Shown in pieces: positions 35,996-44,626 of a stretch of DNA of 57,849 nt. This stretch comes from an uncultured Lachnospiraceae bacterium (GTDB lineage Bacteria > Bacillota > Clostridia > Lachnospirales > Lachnospiraceae). The stretch lies in contig CANOMQ010000026.1 of assembly GCA_947567595.1 (NCBI GenBank), positions 1 through 57,849 of the forward strand, read 5' to 3'. The position numbers and the translations under genes are program-made. Position 1 is the first letter of the stretch, and the number at the start of each line of letters is the position of its first letter. The notes beneath the pieces are model-generated. The model did not search any database. It was not told the origin of the DNA and worked only from the letters and a program-made list of their open reading frames with translations.

Positions 35996-36973
35996 TCAAT
36001 CAAAAAGTTTCTCAATCAGTTTTTCCTTCTGCCGCTCCTGATTGACGAGGCTTTCCAGCTTTTCATAGTTTCTGCCGGACACCCACGATTTGCGCGAATT
36101 ATAATAAAAATTGATGATTTTCCAAAATTTTTCAGGATACGCCAGCCGCAGCCGAAGGGAGCGCCACTCAATCGGCGTGAGGCGCCTTCTGTTCTGATAC
36201 GCGTCAAGCATTTCCTCCGCTATCTTGACCGACCAGTTGTTTTTCTCTGAAATTTTCCTGAATAAAAGGTAAAAATCACGCGCCCCCGTATCGCGCGCAA
36301 AATGCTCAAAATTAATCAGCCCCGGATTGCCCATTCCTTTGGGGTAAATGACGTTATGATACTGAAAATCCCCATGACAGTACAGCCCGTTGCTTTTTAT
36401 GTACGCCTCATACTCTGCCTTGGATTCCAGCAGCACCAAGGACGTGACCTCCTCCGCCTTTTTCAGGAAGTAGTCGTATTCCCGCATCAGCCTGCGCTCA
36501 AAGTCGGTCTTGGTATGCAGCTTATTCAGGTAGTTTTTGACGCGGCGGCATTCCTTCGTGTGCTTTTCCATTTCGTCCCCGTAAAAAAAGACCGGCATGT
36601 CATACGCCGCCTGCGTTTCTGTCATTTTCAGATGCAGCCTTGCCATCGTGCCAAATGCCTTCTGGATATCGTCCTCACTTTTGTAGCTGCACTCCCGTCC
36701 GTCAATCTGCCTTTTTAATATGTAGGTACTGTTGTCCGTATCCTTTACGGACAAGCCACCCTCCCTGTTTCTGACAAGTGTGTCCGTTTTGATACTGTCC
36801 GCTATTTTTTCCTGCAATCCATATAACAGCTCAAGCTTCTCCGATTTTCCCCGATATTCCTTCAACACACACATTCCCAAATCCGTCTCGCAGATAATTG
36901 TTCCCCTGCCCTTAAACGTGCGCGACACAGTTACATCATACTGTTCTAATACACCTACTGCCCTGTCATTCAC
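35996..36973 (-). CDS. CotS-like spore-coat / aminoglycoside phosphotransferase-fold kinase
   Basis: About 325-aa protein of the CotS/YsxE/YutH group, kinase-fold proteins associated with the spore coat in Bacillota. The P-loop-like start is TFKGRGTIICETDLGMCVLK with the ATP-binding Lys. The catalytic loop is LYCHGDFQYHNVI with Asp and Asn. The following metal-binding motif reads LINFEHF where an Asp is usual, so phosphotransfer may be weakened. GTG at 36973 is preferred over upstream starts because GGAGGGGGA lies about eight bases before it. The PEGA gene is 73 bp downstream and may be cotranscribed. Confidence 0.75.
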   Translation of the reverse strand: MNDRAVGVLEQYDVTVSRTFKGRGTIICETDLGMCVLKEYRGKSEKLELLYGLQEKIADSIKTDTLVRNREGGLSVKDTDNSTYILKRQIDGRECSYKSEDDIQKAFGTMARLHLKMTETQAAYDMPVFFYGDEMEKHTKECRRVKNYLNKLHTKTDFERRLMREYDYFLKKAEEVTSLVLLESKAEYEAYIKSNGLYCHGDFQYHNVIYPKGMGNPGLINFEHFARDTGARDFYLLFRKISEKNNWSVKIAEEMLDAYQNRRRLTPIEWRSLRLRLAYPEKFWKIINFYYNSRKSWVSGRNYEKLESLVNQERQKEKLIEKLFD

Positions 36974-37042
36974 CAAAAAATCCCCCTCCGCTTTTATAGA
37001 ACTGTCGTTACTGTTCACTCCGTCCGGTAACAGAACTGTATT

Positions 37043-37177
37043 CGTAACTATTCAGTACCCTCATAGTTACGAACAAAAATCCATGCAGAATCACCTTCGG
37101 TGATGGATTTTTGCTTGCTAAATTTACATTTTCTCACGGTCAGCGCAGTAAATGCGCAGACCTGCTGAACAGTTACG
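37043..37177. repeat. Short element with terminal inverted repeats (MITE/REP-like)
   Basis: CGTAACTATTCAG at 37043-37055 and CTGAACAGTTACG at 37165-37177 are inverted repeats with one mismatch, bounding 135 bp with no gene. Inside are an 11-bp palindrome TTCGTAACTAT/ATAGTTACGAA (from 37041) and a strong terminator. The structure looks like a non-autonomous mobile or repetitive intergenic element. Only one copy was noticed in this window. Confidence 0.45.
37074..37113. terminator. Strong intrinsic terminator after cca
   Basis: Stem CAAAAATCCAT...(A)TGGATTTTTG with an inner ATCACC-TTC-GGTGAT. It can act on both strands and lies inside the repeat element between cca and the CotS-like gene. Confidence 0.8.
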
Positions 37178-37242
37178 TGTATTCTAAAATATGTGCCAAC
37201 AGGGGGATTTATTCCTTTTATTTGTTGGTTATTGCAACGGTA

Positions 37243-38595
37243 TTACCGTGGTAATACTGTATTTTCCTTGATAAAGCTGTCCGCTCTTGCCAGCAGGTAA
37301 TCGCGGGTGTTGCGCGAAGGCTCCTCTATCACCTCCGCCAAAAGTTTTGACAGAATTGCCCCGATTGTCCTTCCCTGCGGCACGCCAAGCGCAATCAGGT
37401 CGTCTCCCGATACGGCAAGCGTTTTGAGCGATACGCACTGACGTTTGGCAAGGATTTCCTGATACAGTGCCTCCACCTTGTCAAGTGCGCCAAGCTTTTC
37501 GTCGCGCAGATACATGCTCTGTGCAAGGCAGTCCGCGCGCTTGAGCTCCAGCACGCCTTCAAAAAACGCCTCGCCGATTTTACCTATGCTGCGGCGCACG
37601 GACTTTGCCGCCGGATTGATTTGGTCGTCATGATGCCTGATATAAATCCGCACCCTTGCAATGGTATCATTATCAAATTTCAGACGCTTTAAAATGTCTG
37701 CTGCCATCTCCTCCCCAAGCTCAACATGCCCGTGAAAATGGTCTATCCCTTCTTCGTCCGTCGTCTTGCTGGCAGGCTTTCCGATATCATGCAGCAGTGC
37801 GGCAATCCGAAGGCTCCGGTCTGCCCTTACATGAAGCAGACAGTGCATCAAATGCTCCCCCACTGTGTACCTGTGGTGCGGATTGTTCTGCGGCGTCTCA
37901 AATGCGGCATCAATCTCAGGGAGCACCACTGCGGTAATTCCCAAATCATAAGCCTTGCGCATATAATCAGGATTGGGTGAGAGCAAAAGCTTGACGAGCT
38001 CCACCTGAACGCGCTCCGCACTGATGTTCGCAAGATTTGGCGCAAGCTCCACGATTGCATGCTCCGTGTCCGTATCAATCGCAAATCCAAGCTGCGCGGA
38101 AAAGCGCACCGCACGCATCATGCGCAGTGCATCTTCGCCAAAGCGCTCCCTTGCATTTCCCACACAGCGGATTATTTTACATTCCAAGTCCGCAATGCCG
38201 CCAAACACATCGACAAGCCCGCCCGTGTCGTTGTACGCCATCGCATTGATGGTAAAGTCGCGGCGCTTCAAATCCTCCACAAGGTTTTTAGTGAACACAA
38301 CCTCCTTCGGGTGGCGGCTATCCTCATACTCGCCGTCAATGCGGTAGGTCGTGACCTCAAAGTGCTCATGGTCAAGCATCACCGTCACCGTACCATGCTG
38401 TATGCCCGTGTCAATTGTCCGCTTAAACACTGATTTTATCTGCATAGGAGATGCCGACGTCGTGATATCCCAGTCGTCCGGTTCCCTTCCAAGAACGGAG
38501 TCCCTGATACACCCCCCGACAGCATACGCCTCGTATCCTGCTGCCTCTAACTGCGTTATGATGTATTTTACTTTTTCAGGTAGTTTAATCTGCAT
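37243..38595 (-). CDS. cca: CCA tRNA nucleotidyltransferase with HD domain
   Basis: 450-aa class II nucleotidyltransferase that builds or repairs the 3' CCA of tRNA, consistent with the tRNA genes here lacking encoded CCA. The catalytic motif is GGCIRDSVLGREPDDWDITT. EDLKRRDFTINAMAYN carries the conserved RRDxxxNA motif, and GEDALRMMRAVRFSAQLGF follows. The C-terminal HD domain (IAALLHDIGKP, with a downstream IRHHDDQ) has phosphohydrolase ligands. AAGAGGAAA precedes the ATG. It follows ackA, which ends in its own terminator. Confidence 0.93.
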   Translation of the reverse strand: MQIKLPEKVKYIITQLEAAGYEAYAVGGCIRDSVLGREPDDWDITTSASPMQIKSVFKRTIDTGIQHGTVTVMLDHEHFEVTTYRIDGEYEDSRHPKEVVFTKNLVEDLKRRDFTINAMAYNDTGGLVDVFGGIADLECKIIRCVGNARERFGEDALRMMRAVRFSAQLGFAIDTDTEHAIVELAPNLANISAERVQVELVKLLLSPNPDYMRKAYDLGITAVVLPEIDAAFETPQNNPHHRYTVGEHLMHCLLHVRADRSLRIAALLHDIGKPASKTTDEEGIDHFHGHVELGEEMAADILKRLKFDNDTIARVRIYIRHHDDQINPAAKSVRRSIGKIGEAFFEGVLELKRADCLAQSMYLRDEKLGALDKVEALYQEILAKRQCVSLKTLAVSGDDLIALGVPQGRTIGAILSKLLAEVIEEPSRNTRDYLLARADSFIKENTVLPR

Positions 38596-38648
38596 CTTTT
38601 TCCTCTTTAAAAACGTTTATCCGTAGTTTTTTCTTATTATAATATACA

Positions 38649-38681
38649 CGAAAACCGCTGACAATTCAATCAGCGGCTTCG
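38649..38681 (-). terminator. Intrinsic terminator of ackA
   Basis: Stem CGAAGCCGCTGA / TCAGCGGTTTTCG with an 8-nt loop about 40 bp after the ackA stop. Confidence 0.75.
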
Positions 38682-38720
38682 TAATATATTATCTTTTTGT
38701 TATTGACAAATCCTTCACAA

Positions 38721-39914
38721 TCACTTCACAAGCGCAAGTGTCTGACGCGCAATCGAAAGCTCCTCATTCGTCGGTACGCAAAGCAGCGCTACCTTGCTGC
38801 CGTCCTTGGAAATAACCGTGTCCTCGCCCCTTACATTATTCTTCTCAAGGTCAATTTCCGTTCCAAGATATCCCAAATACTTCGCAACCTCAACACGTCC
38901 TGAAATGTTGTTCTCGCCAACGCCTGCCGTAAACGCAATCGCGTCAACGCCGTTCATCGCAGCCGTGTACGCGCCGATGTACTTTGCAACCCTGTAATAG
39001 AACGCGTCGAGTGTCACCGCCGCAAGCTTGTTTCCGTCCTTAGCCGCTGCCTCGATATCCCTGAAGTCGGAAGAAACCTTTGACAGACCGAGCACGCCTG
39101 ACTTCTTGTTGAGCACGTTGTTCATTTCAGCGGGTGTGAGGTTCTCCTTCTGACAGATAAAGTCGCAGATTGCCGGGTCAATATCGCCGGAACGTGTACC
39201 CATGATAACACCCTCAAGCGGTGTCAGTCCCATTGATGTATCCACGCATTTCCCGTGGTCAACTGCCGATACGGAGCCGCCGTTTCCTAAATGGCATACG
39301 ATAATCTTTAAATCCTCCCGCTTCTTGCCAAGAATTTCAGCCGTCCTTGCGGATACATAATCATGGCTTGTACCGTGGAATCCATAACGGCGCACCTTGT
39401 ACTTCTCATAATACTCATAAGGAAGTCCGTAAAGATATGCCTTTTCGGGCATTGTCTGATGGAATGCCGTATCGAATACCGCTACCATCGGCACGTTCGG
39501 CATAATCTCCTTGCAGGAATTGATACCGATTAAATTGGCAGGATTATGAAGCGGCGCAAGGTCATTGCACTCCTCAATCGCCTTCAAAACCTCATCGTTA
39601 ATGATAACAGATGTAGCAAACTTCTCACCGCCATGTACCACACGGTGTCCGACCGCGTTAATTTCGTCAAGCGACTTGATTACGCCGTGTTCTGCGTTTG
39701 TCAGTGCGTCAATCACGAGCTTCACCGCAACCGTGTGGTTGGGCATCGGTGTCTCAATGACAACCTTGTCCTTTCCGGCAGGCGTATGCGTGAGCACGCT
39801 TCCGTCAATTCCGATACGCTCACAAAGTCCCTTTGCAAGAACAGCCTCGCTATCACTGTTGATAAGCTGGTATTTGAGTGATGAGCTTCCGCAGTTGATT
39901 ACTAAAATATTCAT
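38721..39914 (-). CDS. ackA: Acetate kinase
   Basis: 397-aa enzyme converting acetyl phosphate and ADP to acetate and [21 protein letters not shown] is signature 1, [14 protein letters not shown] is signature 2, and [11 protein letters not shown] plus [10 protein letters not shown] are conserved active-site regions. The ATG at 39914 has GGAGGG at good spacing; the seven residues above are not needed. pta is not adjacent, unlike in many relatives. Two cre-like sites lie 61 and 163 bp upstream; in Bacillus subtilis ackA is activated by CcpA through a cre box upstream of the promoter. Confidence 0.96.
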   Translation of the reverse strand: MNILVINCGSSSLKYQLINSDSEAVLAKGLCERIGIDGSVLTHTPAGKDKVVIETPMPNHTVAVKLVIDALTNAEHGVIKSLDEINAVGHRVVHGGEKFATSVIINDEVLKAIEECNDLAPLHNPANLIGINSCKEIMPNVPMVAVFDTAFHQTMPEKAYLYGLPYEYYEKYKVRRYGFHGTSHDYVSARTAEILGKKREDLKIIVCHLGNGGSVSAVDHGKCVDTSMGLTPLEGVIMGTRSGDIDPAICDFICQKENLTPAEMNNVLNKKSGVLGLSKVSSDFRDIEAAAKDGNKLAAVTLDAFYYRVAKYIGAYTAAMNGVDAIAFTAGVGENNISGRVEVAKYLGYLGTEIDLEKNNVRGEDTVISKDGSKVALLCVPTNEELSIARQTLALVK

Positions 39915-39974
39915 TTTTTTCCCTCCAATAAACAATTTTGTGATATATCCAGTTTACTACGGATTTCTGAAAAA

Positions 39975-39988
39975 TGAAAGCACTTACA
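39975..39988. promoter_or_regulatory. cre-like CcpA site upstream of ackA
   Basis: TGAAAGCACTTACA matches the cre consensus TGWAANCGNTNWCA at 13 of 14 positions (A for the central G). It lies 61 bp upstream of the ackA ATG, consistent with an activator position. A second exact copy lies at 40077. Confidence 0.6.
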
Positions 39989-40076
39989 TCAAATTTTTTC
40001 CAAATCGCTTTATTTCACTTTTTGAAAAAGTGCAAGCCAACTTGTCGTTTAATCCTTTGGGGTTGTTTTGGTAAAA

Positions 40077-40090
40077 TGAAAGCACTTACA
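40077..40090. promoter_or_regulatory. Second cre-like site, upstream of the recombinase gene
   Basis: Exact copy of TGAAAGCACTTACA (identical over 18 bp including flanking AAAA and T), 24 bp before the recombinase ATG at 40114. Here a bound protein could block the recombinase promoter or add to control of ackA. Confidence 0.5.
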
Positions 40091-40113
40091 TTAATTATTT
40101 AGGAGGTTTTACT

Positions 40114-41328
40114 ATGGCACTGATTTTATGTCCCGAATGTACACACACCATTTCAAACGTGACAGGCTTTTGCCCGAGCTGTGGCTATCCCTTAAAGGAC
40201 ACCCCCGCCAAACGGCGCAAGCTCCCAAACGGCACCGGAAGCGTCAAATGCCTCTCCGGCAATCGCTCCCGCAAATGGGCGGCGTATCCGCACGTCACCA
40301 GATTTTCCCAAAGCGGCTCCCCTATCCTTGAACCTGCAATCGGATATTTCAGAACCTATGAGGAAGCATATCAGGCACTCATTCTCTATAACGCCGCAGC
40401 ACCCGTAACGCCATTTTCAAGCAAAAGCACCGCAATCGGATTGCCGCCCGCAGCTTTGCCGCAATATCTGAACATGACGTTTGCCGAGCTTTATGAGCTT
40501 TATGAGCTTTATTACCATAATAAGTTCTGCAATTCCAAGAAAAAGTTTTCACGCGCCTCCGCCTACTCCAGCAAAGCGGCATTTAATAATTGCAAATCGC
40601 TGCATGGGAGAAAATTTTTGGAGCTGCGCAAGGCGGATTTGCAGGAAGTGATTGATAGCTGTCCGTTAAAGCACTCCAGCCTTGAGCTGATTGTTACACT
40701 TTTTAAGGGCATGTACACCTACGCGCTCCAAAATGACATGATAGAAAAGGATTATTCGAAATATGTGAGCATCAATATTGCTGACGATGATGAATGCGGC
40801 GTCCCGTTTTCGCAGGCAGCGCTTGAAACCCTTTGGAAAAATAAAAACCGTAAAAACGTTGGCATGGTTCTTTTGATGATTTATACGGGGTTTCGCATAT
40901 CCGCTTATAAAGATATCCGCTATGATAGGGAGGGGGAGTATTTTCAGGGTGGTGTCAAGACCGCGTCTGCGAAAAACAGGATTGTCCCGCTCCATCCTGC
41001 GGTTCGTGGCTTTGCGTTGAATTTTTTCAACAGGTTTCATTCGGAGGACGGGGAATGCTTTCATGCGCATAAGTGCCGAAAGGAATTTTATGAAGTGCTG
41101 AGTGCCTTAAATCTTACCTTTTCAGACAGTGGCACAAAACATACTCCCCACGACTGCCGTCATACTTTTTCATGGTTATGTGACAAATATAAAGTAGATG
41201 AATTGTCGAAGCATCTTCTTATGGGTCACTCTCTTGGAAGTGATATTGAGCGGTCTGTCTATGGGCATCGGACGCTTGATGAACTTCGTGCGGAAATTGC
41301 AAAAATTGAGGTGCCGCATTGTCGCTAA
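40114..41328 (+). CDS. Tyrosine recombinase/integrase with N-terminal zinc ribbon
   Basis: 404-aa recombinase. Residues 1-26 hold a CxxC-x10-CxxC zinc ribbon (C6, C9, C20, C23), followed by an SAM-like core-binding domain (about 115-215) and a catalytic domain. The catalytic residues are R261 (TGFRIS), a Lys near 287, H346/R349 (HTPHDCRHTF), H372 (LMGHS) and Y383 (SVYGH), all present. It should cut and rejoin DNA at specific sites. AGGAGG precedes the ATG. No excisionase, relaxase or phage genes are near, so it is an orphan or an element remnant. Four 11-bp repeats overlap its stop codon. Confidence 0.85.
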   Translation: MALILCPECTHTISNVTGFCPSCGYPLKDTPAKRRKLPNGTGSVKCLSGNRSRKWAAYPHVTRFSQSGSPILEPAIGYFRTYEEAYQALILYNAAAPVTPFSSKSTAIGLPPAALPQYLNMTFAELYELYELYYHNKFCNSKKKFSRASAYSSKAAFNNCKSLHGRKFLELRKADLQEVIDSCPLKHSSLELIVTLFKGMYTYALQNDMIEKDYSKYVSINIADDDECGVPFSQAALETLWKNKNRKNVGMVLLMIYTGFRISAYKDIRYDREGEYFQGGVKTASAKNRIVPLHPAVRGFALNFFNRFHSEDGECFHAHKCRKEFYEVLSALNLTFSDSGTKHTPHDCRHTFSWLCDKYKVDELSKHLLMGHSLGSDIERSVYGHRTLDELRAEIAKIEVPHCR

Positions 41329-41405
41329 CTTGTTGCTAACGCTTTGTGCGATTCTGCGGTTTTACTGGTGTTTTATGGAAAATTTGTCGCTAATTTGTCA
41401 CTAAT
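41319..41405 (+). repeat. Four 11-bp direct repeats TTGTYRCTAAY behind the recombinase
   Basis: Two tandem pairs: TTGTCGCTAAC (41319) + TTGTTGCTAAC (41330), and TTGTCGCTAAT (41384) + TTGTCACTAAT (41395), with 43 bp between. The first pair covers the recombinase stop codon. The helical spacing and the place suggest recombinase arm-binding sites or part of an attachment site. Confidence 0.5.
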
Positions 41406-41444
41406 GGTAATTTTTTATATTAATAGTGTACACTCTTCATTTCT

Positions 41445-41482
41445 ATATAAACAGGGGCAGTTTGCCTGCTCCTGTTTATATA
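41445..41482. terminator. Intrinsic terminator between convergent genes
   Basis: Long stem ATATAAACAGGGGCAG / CTGCTCCTGTTTATAT with a 5-nt loop, at the end of the Rpn-type gene. Confidence 0.75.
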
Positions 41483-41483
41483 C

Positions 41484-42470
41484 TTATATTGAAACCGTCC
41501 AGTATTGCTTCATTAATTCCTCTGCCTCTTCTTCATTTTTATCAAATACTTCCATAATAGATTTTTTTACGTTCTCCCTGTCAGCTCCCATCTTTTGTGC
41601 AAATGTGATAGCACCCTCAAGTCTGCCTTCAAGTTTGCCTTCAAGTCTGCCTTCAAGTTTGCCTTCTTCCCTTATTTCCTGTATTGCAATGCACACATCA
41701 ACCGACTCCTTTCCTTCATCAATTCTCATATTGGAATGTGTTGCCACATTCATAATCTCAACTGCGTCTCTTTCTACGCTCTTAAAACGTTCCTGCTCAT
41801 GAACTACCCTGTTTAGCGCGTTTTTATCTTTCGAATATTCGATATAGCGCATAATTTCCCTCATGTTTGACTGAAATTCATCAATTTCTTCATCAGATAA
41901 TTCAAATGGTGCAATTAAGTTTAAACGATAATCCGCGGTATATCTTAAAATGTCCTCACTACAATCCGCATACATATCGCGCAAACTAAGCGGACCGTCC
42001 CATTGCTCCGCCCCAAAATATATCACTAACGTTACCACGGGCAAAAGCCTGTCATCTTTCCAAAAGCCGCTTAAGAACTCATCACCTGACGGTTTTTTAT
42101 TCTTTTGCTTAGACTTTTTATGAGAGGCTGCTGCCAGCGATACCTGATTTGCAAGCTGAAGTGCATCATAAAGGCAGTTTTTTACAGGCATTGCATAATG
42201 AATTTTCGCCTCATTTTCTACGGCAAGTATACAATAGGCGGCTCTTCCATCCGTCATAGACATCAGCATTTTAGCCACATCCCGATATCGCTGCTGCGGA
42301 ACTGCTGACTTATCTGAACCAAATGGAATTGCGATTTCCGTCGTATCAATTTCAACAAGATTCTCTGGCACTATGACCTGTTTTCCATGATATAAAAATT
42401 GATTAAATACATCCGCAAACACAAACGGACGCCTCATATATTTCTTTGCAAGGATGTCAAGCCTTCCCAT
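41484..42470 (-). CDS. Rpn-type recombination-promoting nuclease / PD-(D/E)XK transposase-like protein
   Basis: 328-aa protein of the Rpn (YhgA-like) group, PD-(D/E)XK nucleases that nick DNA and stimulate RecA-independent recombination. The start MGRLDILAKKYMRRPFVFAD, the motif YCILAVENEAKIHYAMPVK with the likely catalytic E-N-E, and LVIYFGAEQWDGPLSLRDM are typical. The C-terminal part carries EGKLEGRLEGKLEGRLEG, coded by four 12-nt repeats (41616-41663), which is slippage-prone but in frame. ATG 42470 is preferred over GTG 42482 because AGGTGG lies six bases before it. Confidence 0.78.
   Translation of the reverse strand: MGRLDILAKKYMRRPFVFADVFNQFLYHGKQVIVPENLVEIDTTEIAIPFGSDKSAVPQQRYRDVAKMLMSMTDGRAAYCILAVENEAKIHYAMPVKNCLYDALQLANQVSLAAASHKKSKQKNKKPSGDEFLSGFWKDDRLLPVVTLVIYFGAEQWDGPLSLRDMYADCSEDILRYTADYRLNLIAPFELSDEEIDEFQSNMREIMRYIEYSKDKNALNRVVHEQERFKSVERDAVEIMNVATHSNMRIDEGKESVDVCIAIQEIREEGKLEGRLEGKLEGRLEGAITFAQKMGADRENVKKSIMEVFDKNEEEAEELMKQYWTVSI
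41616..41663 (-). repeat. 12-nt tandem repeat inside the Rpn-type gene
   Basis: Four units of YTCAAGTYTGCC on the plus strand, coding for alternating LEG-R/K on the minus strand. Copy-number change would add or remove four residues without a frameshift. Confidence 0.75.
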
Positions 42471-42552
42471 ATATTCTGCCACCTACTATCTTTTGTAATT
42501 ACAATAATAATACCATATCATATGGAAAAACTCAATATTTGCAATTTTTATA

Positions 42553-42591
42553 TTAAGGCATCCTTAAGGACCCCTTAAGGCGCGCTTAAAA
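42553..42591 (+). promoter_or_regulatory. Phased TTAAGG direct repeats (response-regulator-like operator)
   Basis: TTAAGG at 42553, 42564 and 42575 and TTAAAA at 42586 are exactly 11 bp apart, the spacing used by OmpR/PhoP-family regulators. They lie about 100 bp before the start of the PL9-like surface gene. Confidence 0.55.
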
Positions 42592-42592
42592 T

Positions 42593-42636
42593 CTGAAAAG
42601 TTTATAAAAAATAATTAAAATTTTATAAACTTTCAG
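42593..42636 (+). promoter_or_regulatory. AT-rich palindrome upstream of the PL9-like gene
   Basis: CTGAAAAGTTTATAAAA and TTTTATAAACTTTCAG form a nearly perfect 16-bp inverted repeat with an 11-nt AT loop, 50 bp before the ATG. It may be a leader hairpin or an operator. Confidence 0.5.
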
Positions 42637-42685
42637 GTGCGTGGAAGTGCCAGCGTATGACTGCACAAGGGAGGAAGGCGAACGT

Positions 42686-44626
42686 ATGAGTAAATTGAAA
42701 AGCAAATTGGCACGGCGTATTATGGCAATCGTACTATCGGGCGCGATGGTGATGTCCAATATGTCTGCCTATGCTGCGGAACTCGCTCCAGAAACAGAGA
42801 CGGAAGTGATTGAGGCTGTTTCCGAGACAGAGGAAAGCGAAAACGACGTTGCGGACGATGCCGACAATAATGACGGCGATAATGATGCCATACTCAGTGA
42901 CCAAAAGGAAGCTGAAACTGGCAATTCGGACGAAACGAAAAACGATACTGACGATACAAACGGTGTGGGGGGCGATGAGGGTACCACAAATCCGCAGGAG
43001 ACGGTAGATGCTCCTACAGGTCTGAAAGCTGAAAAGGTAAGTGAAAATATCCAATTTTCATGGACACCGGTAACCAAAGATGGTTATAACATCAAGTATT
43101 CTGTCAGCTTAAAGGAAAAGGACGCAACTGATGCACAGGAAATGCTTAGTACAACGGAAACAGAAAGTACATCCGTAGATGTTGCCGCAACGGGATTCAC
43201 TGCGGAAAAAACATATACATTTAGCGTCAAAACAGTTGCGACAAAGACTGGGGATGATTCATCAGGAAGCACCCCAATAGAGTCAGACGAAGCTACTGTT
43301 GAGTATACCGCACCAAAAGAGGATGGCGGAGATGTGACTTTGAGTGCTCCGACAGAATTGAGGGCTGAATTGAACGACGCAAAAGATGCTGTTACGGTTT
43401 CATGGAAGGCTGTTGATAATGCAGAGTCTTATGAAGTTACAGCAAAAGAACAGGGTGAAGGCGCAACAGCGGAAATTAAGAAAACAGCCGACAACACAAC
43501 AAGCGTTACATTTTCTGTGAACGACACAGATGGTCTTTCACGTGGTAAAAGCTATAAATTCAGCGTAATTGCAAAAAAGGGTAGTGTATCGTCGGAGGAT
43601 GCAGCGGAAACCGAAAATGCACTTGCAATTCCAGAAGATTCGACAAATCCTGTAGAAGTGCAGACGTATAGTCTTAACCCCGCCGACGTGGAGACAGCTG
43701 CGGCAGGAAGTTTGGTTGAGAGTGGTGATCATGCGGCAAGAAACGGTGAAAAAGTTGGAACAAAAAAGAATGATGCTGGTTATTTCACGATGTGGTATAG
43801 TGCAAAGGCAAAAGTGGATACAAGCAGCAAGAGTTGGTCCGACCTTAATAATACACCGGGTGACGATGGAAAAATTCCAAGCATAAACCGCATTAACTTT
43901 GGCGGTAAAATGTCAGTCACAAGTGATAAAGCAGAAAATGCCATTGAATTTACAACAGAAAATCCGGCAAGTGTAACAATATGGTGGGCAGCAAACTATG
44001 CCGGTACAGACGGAGCTTCTAAATTCAGAAATATAGCCATTCAGAAAAAGGATGACAGTGGTAAAGGAACAACTGTGACACAAACAAATATTGGTACCTT
44101 TACTGAAAAAAACGCTCCATATAAGTCAACATTAAGATTAAGTGAGGCAGGTACTTATTATCTTGGTTCCCTAGTAGGCGGAAACTATATCTTTAAAGTA
44201 GAAGTTGCAGAGAGTGAAACTGCTGTTGCAAGGAAGGAATGGGGCGAGGTCGGCAATCCTGCAATAACTGTTGCATTAAAAACAACTACTACTACAGACA
44301 CAGAAGGAAACGAGGTAACTGAAACAGATAATACAACAGTTGTCGTAAAAGTAACAAATGCAGTGCTTGAAGACAACGGTGGCGATGTTCTGGCAGTTAC
44401 GATGACCAAAGATGGTGAAACCGAGCCTTTGGAATCAAAAAAAGATGCAGTATCAAGAACGGAATATGCCTATGAATTTAAACCAACAGAAACTGGCAAA
44501 TATCAGTTCAAGGCAGAATTAGCACGGCTGAATGAAAATGGTGAGGAAGAATCTCCAAAAAAGGAAAGCAGCACGGTTGCTTTTGATTTTACGATGCCAT
44601 TTTTACCTCCAGCAAATCTGAGGTAG
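42686..44626 (+). CDS. N-terminal part of a Fn3/CBM-like/PL9-type surface protein (truncated)
   Basis: 646-aa open frame, the first piece of a broken giant gene. The signal peptide is MSKLKSKLARRIMAIVLSGA then MVMSNMSAYA; an acidic linker, two Fn3 domains (VDAPTGLKAEKVSENIQFSW and LSAPTELRAELNDAKDAVTV) and a carbohydrate-binding-like beta sandwich follow. The sandwich has RINFGGKM, SVTIWWAANYAG and LRLSEAGTYYLGSLVGG. Then comes an Ig-like domain ending AFDFTMPF. In the minus-strand paralogue this is followed by another Fn3; here the frame runs into a stop at 44624-44626 and coding sense continues in another frame, so a deletion is likely. ATG 42686 follows GGGAGG. The product would be secreted but truncated. 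Confidence 0.75.
   Translation: MSKLKSKLARRIMAIVLSGAMVMSNMSAYAAELAPETETEVIEAVSETEESENDVADDADNNDGDNDAILSDQKEAETGNSDETKNDTDDTNGVGGDEGTTNPQETVDAPTGLKAEKVSENIQFSWTPVTKDGYNIKYSVSLKEKDATDAQEMLSTTETESTSVDVAATGFTAEKTYTFSVKTVATKTGDDSSGSTPIESDEATVEYTAPKEDGGDVTLSAPTELRAELNDAKDAVTVSWKAVDNAESYEVTAKEQGEGATAEIKKTADNTTSVTFSVNDTDGLSRGKSYKFSVIAKKGSVSSEDAAETENALAIPEDSTNPVEVQTYSLNPADVETAAAGSLVESGDHAARNGEKVGTKKNDAGYFTMWYSAKAKVDTSSKSWSDLNNTPGDDGKIPSINRINFGGKMSVTSDKAENAIEFTTENPASVTIWWAANYAGTDGASKFRNIAIQKKDDSGKGTTVTQTNIGTFTEKNAPYKSTLRLSEAGTYYLGSLVGGNYIFKVEVAESETAVARKEWGEVGNPAITVALKTTTTTDTEGNEVTETDNTTVVVKVTNAVLEDNGGDVLAVTMTKDGETEPLESKKDAVSRTEYAYEFKPTETGKYQFKAELARLNENGEEESPKKESSTVAFDFTMPFLPPANLR

Noticed and set aside
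41616-41663. CRISPR-like array
   Set aside because: Units are 12 nt, contiguous, without spacers, and code for an in-frame LEG repeat; no cas genes lie in the window.
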